Shown piece after piece: positions 1 to 5,642 of a stretch of DNA of 11,468 nucleotides; the stretch's first letter is position 1, and each line of letters starts with the position of its first letter. This stretch comes from JAUWBF01 sp043815125 (GTDB taxonomy: Bacteria; Verrucomicrobiota; Verrucomicrobiia; Opitutales; Opitutaceae), in contig JBDRJH010000345.1 in NCBI GenBank assembly GCA_043815125.1, positions 1 to 11,468 on the forward strand, given 5' to 3'. The translations under genes were made by a program, and so were the position numbers. The notes under the pieces are model-generated. The model had not been told where the DNA came from. It did no database searches and saw only the letters and a list, made by a program, of their open reading frames with translations.

Positions 1-357
1 TCGGTCGTTCCTGCATTTTGCTCGGACGACCAACAAATTTGGTCGGCTGACCGACGAATTTGGTCCGTCGATCACACAATTTGTGTGCCGGGTGGACGAA
101 TTTGCAGGAACGAGCACACAATTTGTATGACGGGCCGTGCTTCTTGGTTGGTCGTTCGATGAATTTGGGCGGCCGGACCACGATTTCCGTCGGTCGTTCC
201 TGCATTTTGGTCGGCGCGCCGATCTCCAGGCTTCGTCGTTCCTGCATTTTGGTCGGACGTTCGACGATTTTGGTCGGCGCCCCACCGATTTTGCTTCGTC
301 GATCACACAAATTGTGTGCCGCGCGAACGAATTTGCAGGAACGGGCATACAAGGCTT
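1..357. repeat. Array of seventeen degenerate 21-bp tandem units
   Basis: The sequence splits into seventeen consecutive units of exactly 21 bp with no insertion or deletion. The approximate consensus is tcggtcgttcgacgaatttg followed by g. The core at unit positions 14-20 (gaatttg, cattttg, gattttg, caatttg) is the most constant part; the middle of the unit varies. Units 4-6 (64-126) resemble units 15-17 (295-357), and units 1, 10 and 12 are near-identical, so blocks of units have been duplicated. The array continues beyond the left edge. Because 21 is divisible by 3, several frames stay open and would encode heptapeptide repeats; 21 bp is also two turns of B-DNA. I do not recognise a named family. 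Confidence 0.93.
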
Positions 358-540
358 GAGGGGCGGCGCGGAGCGGCGCTGCCGGCCAAGCCGGCGTTTA
401 AGTTGAAAGTTTAAGTTGAAGGGGGCGGCGTTGCCGCCGGTTTGTCGGAGAAAGTAGCGCAGGCATCTTGCCTGCATTCTGAAAAACGACGGCCGGCAGG
501 ATGCCGGCGCTACTTTGCGGCGGGGAGCGGAATCCCCGCC
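358..540. repeat. Intergenic mosaic of palindromic repeats, with one R1 hairpin pair
   Basis: No gene is seen here. From left to right it holds a GC hairpin (ggcggcgctgccggcc region), the dispersed motif gtttaagttgaaagtttaag (396-415), a GGCGGC-gtt-GCCGCC hairpin (424-438), and a complete copy of repeat R1 (454-513). R1 is two hairpins, GCAGGCA-tct-TGCCTGC and GCCGGCA-gga-TGCCGGC, enclosed by the inverted ends gtagcg and cgctac. It lies just past the stop codon of the kinase-like gene on the minus strand. Confidence 0.8.
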
Positions 541-1269
541 CTACCCTTGCTTGGCTGCGGATTGGAGACATGCCAGGAATCCACCGGCCGGCTCGGCAAT
601 AACCAGATCTATAGGTCGGATGACTCCTTCCCGGTCCAGCAGGAGGTTGGCCGGTTGCGCATCGCCGATCACCATGCCGGCCTCGGCATTGAAATAAATG
701 AAACCATCGGGGTAAGCCTGAGATCGCCGATACCCAAACTCGGCCAGAAACTCGTCGATCTCCGCTTGAGTGGGACTGAGTTTTGCAGGATGCGAGACGA
801 TCCATGCCTGCGAGGTGACCAATCGTATGCCTGCTGATTCAAGCAAGAGGCCATGCAGAACAATATCGTCTCCAAAAAGTTCGTTGTGCCAAGCCAAGCG
901 CTGCAGGTAGTCGACCGGTCGTGCCACCGCACCTTCCTCTCTCAGGCAATGGCCGAAACGACCGTCATGCGTGACCTTGACCGCCACCCGGCCCACCGAA
1001 TCGAAATAGGTCTCGTGCTCGGCCCCGGAGCCTACGAACCCGACTTCGCCCCCAAGGGCCGACTTGGGAACACATAAACCTTGGGCTCCGAACCAGTCAC
1101 CGAGCTGTCGAGCTTGCTCCTGCCGGCCAAGATGGCCGAAGTCTGCGCCTTGGCCTGCTCCCAATTGGTCGAGGACTGCCTGAGGCGCGACGCCCGGATA
1201 AAGCGCACGTAATCCTGATGCCAAGTGGGAAGTCCTTTCATAAAAAGAGTGGGAGTCAGAATCACTCAC
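541..1269 (-). CDS. Stand-alone protein-kinase-fold protein, polyvalent-protein kinase type
   Basis: A 242-residue protein starting with GTG (1269-1267); no better in-frame ATG precedes the conserved part and no clear Shine-Dalgarno is seen. Kinase hallmarks appear in order: a glycine-containing loop FVGSGAEHE (78-86), a candidate ATP lysine K98 in VAVKVTH, a catalytic-loop-like GDAQPANLL with D203 and N208, and PIDLV with D221 standing for the DFG aspartate. The N208-D221 spacing of 13 matches that in protein kinase A. The pattern YFNAEAGMVIGDAQPANLL and the segment HNELFGDDIVLHG recall the small kinase domain described in polyvalent proteins of phages and conjugative elements. Here it is not fused to other domains and no phage genes adjoin. 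Substrate and role are unknown; it may be an inactive or small-molecule kinase. The family call comes from motif reading only. Confidence 0.7.
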   Translation of the reverse strand: MSDSDSHSFYERTSHLASGLRALYPGVAPQAVLDQLGAGQGADFGHLGRQEQARQLGDWFGAQGLCVPKSALGGEVGFVGSGAEHETYFDSVGRVAVKVTHDGRFGHCLREEGAVARPVDYLQRLAWHNELFGDDIVLHGLLLESAGIRLVTSQAWIVSHPAKLSPTQAEIDEFLAEFGYRRSQAYPDGFIYFNAEAGMVIGDAQPANLLLDREGVIRPIDLVIAEPAGGFLACLQSAAKQG

Positions 1270-1710
1270 GGGTCAAGTGCGACGGGGCGGCGCTGCGCGC
1301 CGCAGGTCGAAAGTCGAAAGGTCGAAGGTCGTTATGGTAGGGAGGCCACTCCGCTGGCCGCCGGGTCTGCGCGTAGGGGTCTCGCTTGCGAGATCCGGCT
1401 GGGCGGCGCGGGCGCCGCAGGTCGAAAGTCGCATGTCTTAAGGTCGAAAGGTGTAGCGTGCGCCGCCCTCGGCGCAGTGATAAATGACGGCCGGCAGGAT
1501 GCCGGCGCTACTTTCAGAACGTAGCGGAACGGCAGGGCCGTTTCGATGGTCGGACCAAGGAGCGCCGCTTGCCAAGCGGCGTCCGTGGGCTCGAGTTGCG
1601 CAGCGATCCAAGCCTGACGCCGCCTGGCAGGCGGCGCTCCTTGCGTGTGTAGCGTGCGCCATCCCCGGCGCAGTGGGTTGCTTGGTGGTCAAGAAATTCA
1701 GTTCCGGCGG
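1270..1710. repeat. Intergenic repeat mosaic upstream of the kinase-like gene
   Basis: No gene is supported in these 441 bases. Contents: a GC hairpin followed by cgcaggtcg (1285-1306) and a run of gtcgaaag/gtcgaagg direct repeats (1304-1331); a ggtctcgcttgcgagatcc hairpin (about 1378-1397); another GC hairpin with gtcgaaag repeats (1401-1450); an R1-like element (1453-1511) whose left hairpin is replaced by gcgccgccctcggcgc; the 125-bp block duplicated at 3276; and a second isolated copy of the replaced left half (1649-1675). Confidence 0.8.
1521..1645. repeat. Composite repeat, near-identical copy of 3276-3401
   Basis: Begins with gtagcggaacgg and contains two hairpins in inverted orientation: gagcGCCGCTTGccAAGCGGCgtc and, about 30 bases later, gacGCCGCCTGgcAGGCGGCgctc. 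By eye it differs from the second copy at only a few bases, including one indel. The short spacer between the hairpins is conserved too, which suggests a recent duplication of the whole unit. Confidence 0.9.
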
Positions 1711-2038
1711 TTATGTTCTTGGCTTCTTGGGAGCACGCTTGGTGAGACTGCGCCGAATCCAGCCGGGATCACGCCTCATGTCCAAGATGGCGACAACCTG
1801 AACGCATTGCTCATCGAACAACATAATAGACGGCAAAGGGAAAGCGATGGCACAACTGCCTGTAGAGTCCGGCAACATGTCGATGAATACCGGCATACAG
1901 CCTCAGCGCGCCAATATCGCTCAACATGCACTCGGCAAAATAGTCTCCGACAGCTTGCCCCTGCCGATCATAGAATGCACGCCCCTGAAGCAGTTCCTGC
2001 TCTGCCTCGCGCAGAATATTAACCTCCCTCGTTTTCAA
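1711..2038 (-). pseudogene. ParE/RelE-type toxin broken by a one-base frameshift
   Basis: Two overlapping minus-strand frames together make one ParE/RelE-superfamily toxin. Frame 1 (2038-1811) starts with TTG, overlaps the antitoxin stop by four bases, and gives the N-terminal part up to RFPFAVYYVVR followed by a stop. Frame 2 continues with DEQCVQVVAILDMRRDPGWI and ends at 1711. In the two intact paralogues of this window the FPFAIYY segment runs straight on into VxVxxxxDCR without a stop. Removing one base near 1815-1825 would restore a single 108-residue protein of normal family length. The family normally acts as a ribosome-dependent mRNase (RelE) or gyrase poison (ParE); which applies here cannot be told. 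The break could be a real decayed gene, programmed frameshifting, or a sequencing or assembly error. Confidence 0.85.
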
Positions 2039-2241
2039 CGCTCCAGACGCTTCTTGAGTTCGGCCAGCGGTATAAATTGCGCCTTGCCCGAGGCGATGAG
2101 TCGGCGTCGTTCAGCCAGCACCGGGCGATGCCAGGCAGGCGATGGCAAATCATCCCCCTCCTCGGCCAAGGCCGCCCATAAACGCTCCATCGTCTCAAGT
2201 TTTTCATGCAGAGGCATTTTCTTGATATCGAGCGTGGTCAT
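2035..2241 (-). CDS. Antitoxin, addiction-module component family (PF09720/TIGR02574 type)
   Basis: A 68-residue protein beginning MTTLDIKKMPLHEKLETME. It shares with the other two small proteins here an N-terminal LxxKMxxxxKLxxxxxLWxxL helix and a central LPSPAWHRPVLAER segment. The (P)AWHxxxLAxR motif is characteristic of the short 'putative addiction module component' antitoxins. The C-terminal half (SGKAQFIPLAELKKRLE) is the probable toxin-binding tail. It precedes the toxin gene and overlaps it by four bases (TTGA), so translation is probably coupled. This antitoxin stays intact although its toxin is frameshifted, so it may still neutralise a related toxin. Family assignment is from motifs. 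Confidence 0.88.
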   Translation of the reverse strand: MTTLDIKKMPLHEKLETMERLWAALAEEGDDLPSPAWHRPVLAERRRLIASGKAQFIPLAELKKRLER

Positions 2242-2489
2242 GACGTTAAAAAGATGTGTTTGCCTAAAAAGAGTGTCAACGCGAAGCGCCGGCTTAAGCT
2301 GGCTGGCTTTGCCAGCAGGGTGAAGGGGCGAAGGGCGCCGCAGGGCGGCCGGCGGCGCCGGCGTTTAAGTTGAAAGTTTAAGATTAAGGGATCGTCCAAC
2401 GGACCGCGCGAGCGCGGCCCCTACGTTTCGGAAAGGCGCGGACCACGGTCCGGCCCTACAGGGGCGCCGGGTTTGTGTCGTCACAGCCG
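2242..2489. repeat. Intergenic repeats between toxin-antitoxin pairs 1 and 2
   Basis: No gene seen. It holds GC hairpins (2330-2360), the motif gtttaagttgaaagtttaag continuing into attaaggga (2362-2391), and two hairpins of one family. One is gaCCGCGCgaGCGCGGcccctac (2401-2424) and the other gCGGACCacGGTCCGgccctac (2438-2459). They keep the ccctac tail but have different stems. Confidence 0.75.
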
Positions 2490-2786
2490 TTATGACTTTT
2501 TGAGAGCCTGCCGGATCCAATCCGGGTTTCTGCGACAATCCAATATGCGACGCACACGGACCACTTGGTCTTCAACCTTGTAATAGATCGCAAATGGAAA
2601 CCGTTGACTGACCATAAAATGGTAACCGCCTACCTTGCGATGCACTCCACCATGCAGGAAAAGCGAATCAATGTCCGAGAACAGCGAGTCGAGAAAGTAG
2701 TTCGCGATGTTCAATCCTTGCTTCTTGTAGAAGCGAAACCCGGCCAGCAAATCGCCATTTGCCGTCCGTGAGATGATGACTTTCAT
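2490..2786 (-). CDS. ParE/RelE-type toxin of intact toxin-antitoxin pair 2
   Basis: A 98-residue protein starting at MKVIISRTANGDLLAG; this start makes an ATGA overlap with the antitoxin stop, whereas the longer open frame upstream would read back into the antitoxin gene. It shows the superfamily pattern: helical N-terminal part with FYKKQGLNIANYFLDSLFSD, a SDIDSLFLHGGVHRKVGG turn, then QRFPFAIYYKVEDQVVRVRR and a C-terminal LDCRRNPDWIRQAL. The basic C-terminal residues are the usual active surface of RelE-like mRNases. ParE-like gyrase toxins share the fold, so the target is undecided. It is clearly paralogous to the broken toxin at 1711-2038 and the intact one at 6571-6888. Confidence 0.9.
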   Translation of the reverse strand: MKVIISRTANGDLLAGFRFYKKQGLNIANYFLDSLFSDIDSLFLHGGVHRKVGGYHFMVSQRFPFAIYYKVEDQVVRVRRILDCRRNPDWIRQALKKS

Positions 2787-3001
2787 TTGGCACGCCGACG
2801 AAGTGACTTTTTGGCGGTTTCCCAATCAATAAACGTTTCTTCACCAGACTGGATGCGTTTTTCGGTCTCCGCCAGTGCCGCCTTGTGCCAAGCCGGCGGT
2901 GTGAACGCCTGGGGCTCACTGGCGATCGATGTCCACAGGTCTTCGATGGCACGCAGCTTATCTTCGGTGGACATCTTGGATATCGGCAGAGTGATTGGCA
3001 T
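2783..3001 (-). CDS. Antitoxin of toxin-antitoxin pair 2 (PF09720/TIGR02574 type)
   Basis: A 72-residue protein; I chose the ATG at 3001 (MPITLPISKMSTEDKLRAIE) because its N-terminus matches the other antitoxins here. The frame extends a further 45 codons upstream, but that part is translated repeat DNA. The signature FTPPAWHKAALAET lies in the middle and a charged tail (ETAKKSLRRRAK) follows. It is immediately 5' of the toxin with a four-base ATGA overlap, the normal antitoxin-first order. Such modules usually repress their own promoter through the antitoxin or the complex; no operator was identified. No strong ribosome-binding site is visible. Confidence 0.92.
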   Translation of the reverse strand: MPITLPISKMSTEDKLRAIEDLWTSIASEPQAFTPPAWHKAALAETEKRIQSGEETFIDWETAKKSLRRRAK

Positions 3002-3112
3002 GGGCTCAGTATGGAATGCACCGGATACCCGGGCAAGTGGTTTGATTGAAAGCGGCGGTGCGGCGGCGGTGCCGCCGCAGGTCGAAGGTCGCGGGTCCAA
3101 GGTCGCAGGTCG

Positions 3113-3172
3113 GTAGCGCAGGCATCTTGCCTGCATTTTGAATCATGACGGCCGGCAGGATGCCGGCGCTAC
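3113..3172. repeat. R1 hairpin pair, reference copy
   Basis: Two 17-base hairpins, GCAGGCATCTTGCCTGC and GCCGGCAGGATGCCGGC, are separated by about 14 bases and bounded by inverted gtagcg and cgctac. The right hairpin is the reverse complement of the left one with one changed base pair (A-T to C-G) plus one loop change. Full copies also lie at 454-513 and 7322-7381. Left halves alone are at 6347-6368 and 7227-7248. Confidence 0.9.
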
Positions 3173-3214
3173 TTTTCGGAACGTAGCGGAACGGCGGTGG
3201 CCCGCCAAGCCGGC

Positions 3215-3309
3215 GTTTAAGTTGAAAGTTTAAGATTAAGGGAGCTCGGCGGCCTGCGGAGTGGCCGCCCTACCCGTAGCGGAACGGCGGTGGCCGTTTC
3301 GATGGTCGG
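3215..3309. repeat. 95-bp composite repeat, copy of 6462-6556
   Basis: It starts gtttaagttgaaagtttaag, continues through a ctcggcggcc...ggagtggccgccctac hairpin, and ends gtagcggaacggcggtggcc and tttcgatg. The copy at 6462-6556 aligns over the same 95 bases with about three substitutions and no indel. The end of this block overlaps the start of the composite block at 3276-3401, showing that the blocks are assembled from smaller modules. Confidence 0.9.
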
Positions 3310-3401
3310 ACCAACGAGCGCCGCTTGCCAAGCGGCGTCCGTGGGCTCGAGTTGCGCAGCGATCCAAGCCTGACGCCGCCTGGCAGGCGGCGCTCCTTGC
3401 G
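3276..3401. repeat. Composite repeat, near-identical copy of 1521-1645
   Basis: Same module order as the copy at 1521: gtagcggaacgg, then a GCCGCTTG/AAGCGGC hairpin flanked by gagc and gtc, a conserved spacer of about 30 bases, and the inverted GCCGCCTG/AGGCGGC hairpin. The few differences seen are in the ggcggtggcc segment and one base after 'ggacca'. Confidence 0.9.
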
Positions 3402-3482
3402 GTGTAGGGGTCTCGCTTGCGAGATCCGGTTTGGGTAAACCCCCAACGGACCGCGCGAGCGCGGCCCCTACATTCGGCGGAA

Positions 3483-3551
3483 AACGGACATTCCTGTCCG
3501 TTCTCCCCTCCCCTGCGTCCGCTCCAACGCAAACGGACAGGAATGTCCGTT
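3483..3551 (-). terminator. Paired hairpins downstream of gmd, possible terminator
   Basis: Two perfect 8-bp-stem hairpins, AACGGACA-ttcc-TGTCCGTT (3483-3502) and AACGGACA-ggaa-TGTCCGTT (3532-3551), stand in inverted relation about 29 bases apart. The nearer one begins 14 bases past the gmd stop. On the minus strand the distal one is followed by TTTT, so it could end gmd transcription. A degenerate pair with the same spacing occurs at 10383-10449, so this is also a dispersed repeat family and the terminator role is inference. Confidence 0.5.
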
Positions 3552-3564
3552 CTCCTTGGTGCCC

Positions 3565-4578
3565 TCAGCGCACGGAGGCGACGCGGGCTTCGTGCTCGGC
3601 GAGCGCGATGTCGTGGTCGACCATGATCTCGACGAGTTCCTTGAACTTTACCTTGGGCTCCCAGCCGAGCTGCTTCTTGGCCTTGGCGGGATCGCCGATG
3701 AGCAGGTCGACCTCGGCGGGACGCTCGTAGCGGGCATCGTATTTGACGTATTTCTCCCAGTCGAGGCCGGCCCGGGCGAAGGCGACCTGGCAGAACTCCT
3801 TCACGGAGTGGGTCTCGTTGGTGCCGACCACGTAGTCGTCGGGCTGGTCCTGCTGGAGCATCATCCACATCATCTCGACGTATTCCTTGGCGTAGCCCCA
3901 GTCGCGCTGGGCGTCGAGGTTGCCGAGGTAGATCTCCTTCTGCAGGCCGGCCTTGATGCGGCCGACGGCGCGGGTGATCTTGCGGGTGACGAAGGTCTCG
4001 CCGCGGCGGGGGGACTCGTGGTTGAAGAGGATGCCGTTGCTGGCGTGCAGGCCGTAGGACTCGCGGTAGTTAACGGTGAGCCAGTAGGCATACATCTTGG
4101 CGCAGCCGTAGGGCGAACGGGGCCAGAAGGGGGTTTTTTCCGTCTGCGGGACTTCCTGCACCTTGCCGAACATCTCGGAGGAGGAGGCCTGGTAATAGCG
4201 GGTCTTCTTGACGAGGTCGGCCTCGCGGATGGCCTCGAGGATGCGCTGGGCGCCAAGGCCGACGACATCGCCGGTATACTCGGGCACGTCGAAGGAGACG
4301 CGCACGTGCGACTGGGCGCCGAGGTTGTAGATCTCGTCGGGCTGCAGGCTGTAGAGGAGCTTCACCATCTGCACGGAGTCGGCGAGGTCGCCGTAGTGCA
4401 GGAAGAGCTTCACGCCGTTGACGTGCGGGTCCTGATACAGGTGGTCGATGCGACTGGTGTTGAAGGTCGAGGCGCGACGAATGACGCCGTGCACTTCGTA
4501 ACCTTTGGCGAGCAACAGCTCGGCGAGGTAGGATCCGTCTTGGCCAGTGATTCCGGTGATGAGGGCTTTTTTAGGCAT
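3565..4578 (-). CDS. gmd: GDP-mannose 4,6-dehydratase
   Basis: A 337-residue cytoplasmic enzyme converting GDP-D-mannose to GDP-4-keto-6-deoxy-D-mannose, the precursor of GDP-L-fucose, GDP-rhamnose and related sugars for surface polysaccharides. I chose the ATG at 4578 (MPKKALITGITGQDGSYLAE); the frame runs 48 codons further upstream, but that is repeat-derived sequence. It is an extended-SDR protein: nucleotide-binding GITGQDG (9-15), YGDLAD (62-67), NLGAQSHV (85-92), catalytic ASSSEMFG with S133 and E135, the Y157-xxx-K161 pair in SPYGCAK, and NHESPRRGETFVTRK (187-200) and DAQRDWGYAKEYVE (222-235), all typical of GMD. Length is close to that of other bacterial members. Downstream there are only hairpins and repeats, so the usual partner gene (fcl/wcaG or rmd) is missing from the locus. 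Confidence 0.97.
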   Translation of the reverse strand: MPKKALITGITGQDGSYLAELLLAKGYEVHGVIRRASTFNTSRIDHLYQDPHVNGVKLFLHYGDLADSVQMVKLLYSLQPDEIYNLGAQSHVRVSFDVPEYTGDVVGLGAQRILEAIREADLVKKTRYYQASSSEMFGKVQEVPQTEKTPFWPRSPYGCAKMYAYWLTVNYRESYGLHASNGILFNHESPRRGETFVTRKITRAVGRIKAGLQKEIYLGNLDAQRDWGYAKEYVEMMWMMLQQDQPDDYVVGTNETHSVKEFCQVAFARAGLDWEKYVKYDARYERPAEVDLLIGDPAKAKKQLGWEPKVKFKELVEIMVDHDIALAEHEARVASVR

Positions 4579-4702
4579 GGTGGGAAAAGGGGGGCGGCGC
4601 GGAGCGCCGCAGGGAGCCGGCGTTGCCGGCAGTGAGAGTGACTGAGTGAAAGGGATTAAGTGAAGGGGGACGGAGGGAGCGCCGTAGGGAGAGTGCTGGA
4701 TC
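4579..4702. repeat. Short gap between gmd and the S23-family gene
   Basis: Contains a ggcgcggagcgccgcag hairpin (about 4592-4612), a GCCGGCgttGCCGGC hairpin (4616-4630), and agtgaaagggattaagtgaa (about 4645-4664), a motif recurring at 8897. No gene is seen. Confidence 0.6.
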
Positions 4703-5083
4703 CTATGTGGTCCTGCCCCCACCGTCGTTGCGCAAAGTTCGAATCGTGGAGGTCAGAATTGCGATAATTTCATCACACAGAGCCACTCGCTCAGCAATGA
4801 CATTGGCGGACAGCCAGTGCTTCATCCGAGAATAACGCCCGCGTGTCTCAGTGGCGGAACCACGTGCGATCACCAAAAAATGAGCGTAATCTTTTTTTGA
4901 GCCCCGCCCGTAACCTTCCTCGATGTTAGCCGCAATCGAATCGGCGCTGGCTACTTGCTGGGAAATCAAACGAGCCGTCAGGGGCGATTTGGTCAAAGCT
5001 GACATGTCCGACACCGCCTGATCAAACAACAGGCAGGCTTTTTGGTAGGCTTTGAATTTCTGCAGGGAATCAATCTGCGCCAT
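4703..5083 (-). CDS. Four-helix-bundle protein, S23/bIVP family
   Basis: A 126-residue, mostly helical protein of the 23S rRNA intervening-sequence protein family (PF05635/TIGR02436). The family signature is clear: SADSIAANIEEGYGRGSKKD (47-66) followed by FLVIARGSATETRGR (69-83). The ATG at 5083 is favoured over one six codons upstream because AGAGGA lies at a good distance (8 bases) before it, the clearest Shine-Dalgarno in the window. Members fold as a left-handed four-helix bundle forming a pentamer and are often encoded in inserts of 23S rRNA genes. Others stand alone with unknown function, and Avd of diversity-generating retroelements shares the fold. Here it is not in an rRNA gene and no reverse transcriptase is nearby, so only the family name is safe. 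Confidence 0.93.
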   Translation of the reverse strand: MAQIDSLQKFKAYQKACLLFDQAVSDMSALTKSPLTARLISQQVASADSIAANIEEGYGRGSKKDYAHFLVIARGSATETRGRYSRMKHWLSANVIAERVALCDEIIAILTSTIRTLRNDGGGRTT

Positions 5084-5210
5084 ACAATTTGTCCTCTTCA
5101 CCGCTTCCGCGTCTTCGCCCCCCTCACTGCTCCCTCCTACGTTAACTACACCCTTTCAGTTTCACTACACCCTTTCGCTTTAATACCAACCGCTCAAAGC
5201 ATTCAGACTT

Positions 5211-5280
5211 TAACCACGGATGGCGCGGATGGGCACGGATTGATCGGTTCCCATCCGTGATAATCCGAGATATCCGTGGT
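5211..5280. repeat. Imperfect inverted repeat with aaccacggat and atccgtggt ends
   Basis: The ends aaccacggat (5212-5221) and atccgtggt (5272-5280) are inverted, and inner segments (cacggat near 5234-5240, atccgtg near 5253-5259) also pair, giving a long cruciform or hairpin. A shorter relative, atctgcggaatccgcggtt, lies near 6422-6440. Elements of this appearance occur as dispersed repeats in other genomes, from memory. Confidence 0.75.
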
Positions 5281-5600
5281 CAAAAAAATCCCCCCCCAAA
5301 GTCCAATACGATTCAGCCGCCGGTGTAACTACACCCTTTCACTTTCACTGCGGTGCCTGGCACCGCCTCCCTTTCACTGCTCCCTTTGCCGCGGCCAAGC
5401 TTGTGGATTTGCGCAGCCCATGGGGCACCCGCGAAATCCATCCTGCGGACATCCGCCTTTCGGCGATGCCATCTCCGCGCCTTGCGCTACGTCGCCCCGA
5501 CGGTGCTCAGCTTTGCTTTGGCCGAGCTTCGCCCCGTCGCGTCTACGGGTAAGAGGCGACCGGGCGGCGGGCTGGCCGGTGAAAACAAACATGAACTGTA

Positions 5601-5636
5601 AAACGCCGCGTCGGGGATGTGTCCCCGGGCGGCGGA
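5601..5636 (-). terminator. Probable intrinsic terminator of the GbsR/MarR-type gene
   Basis: Read on the minus strand, 8 bases after the stop of the regulator gene begins a two-part stem: CGCCGC and GGGGA, loop cacat-like, then TCCCC and GCGGCG, directly followed by TTTT. The strong GC stem with a following T run fits a rho-independent terminator. Confidence 0.65.
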
Positions 5637-5642
5637 AAGGGA

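Larger units (their letters stand above)
3002..3564. repeat. 563-bp repeat-only intergenic region between TA pair 2 and gmd
   Basis: I see no real gene here; open frames in it are translated repeats. In order it holds a GGCGGC/GCCGCC hairpin with gcaggtcgaaggtcgc direct repeats (3055-3110), a full R1 hairpin pair (3113-3172), a gtagcggaacgg fragment, gtttaagttgaaagtttaag (3215-3234), the 95-bp block shared with 6462, the composite block shared with 1521, a GGTCTCGCttGCGAGATCC hairpin (about 3410-3428), gaCCGCGCgaGCGCGGcccctac (3449-3471), and a pair of AACGGACA hairpins. Confidence 0.85.
5084..5642. other. 559-bp non-coding region with several short repeats
   Basis: No gene is convincing. 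Three direct copies of actacaccctttc lie at 5145-5157, 5164-5176 and 5328-5340. A long imperfect inverted repeat runs 5211-5280. A GGTGCCtgGCACC-like hairpin lies near 5352-5366. Between about 5398 and 5552 an open frame reads KLVDLRSPWGTREIHPADIR and continues to a taa. It has no start or context, so it may be a gene remnant or another dispersed element. A terminator-like hairpin sits at the right end. Confidence 0.7.

Noticed and set aside
1..357. CRISPR array
   Set aside because: The units are contiguous and degenerate, with no constant repeat alternating with unique spacers; 21 bp is too short and no cas genes are present.
398..805. Minus-strand frame of 135 codons ending in the R1 repeat
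   Set aside because: It overlaps the kinase-like gene in another frame, and its C-terminal part is translated R1 repeat (SSAGILPAVV), seen also in other spurious frames here.
3556..4635. Long plus-strand open frame (359 codons) opposite gmd
   Set aside because: It is antisense to a fully conserved enzyme gene in GC-rich DNA. Its translation is a Gly/Ala/Val-rich string with no domain.
4703..5083. Diversity-generating retroelement, because Avd resembles S23 proteins
   Set aside because: No reverse transcriptase and no template/variable repeat pair with adenine-specific differences were found in the window.
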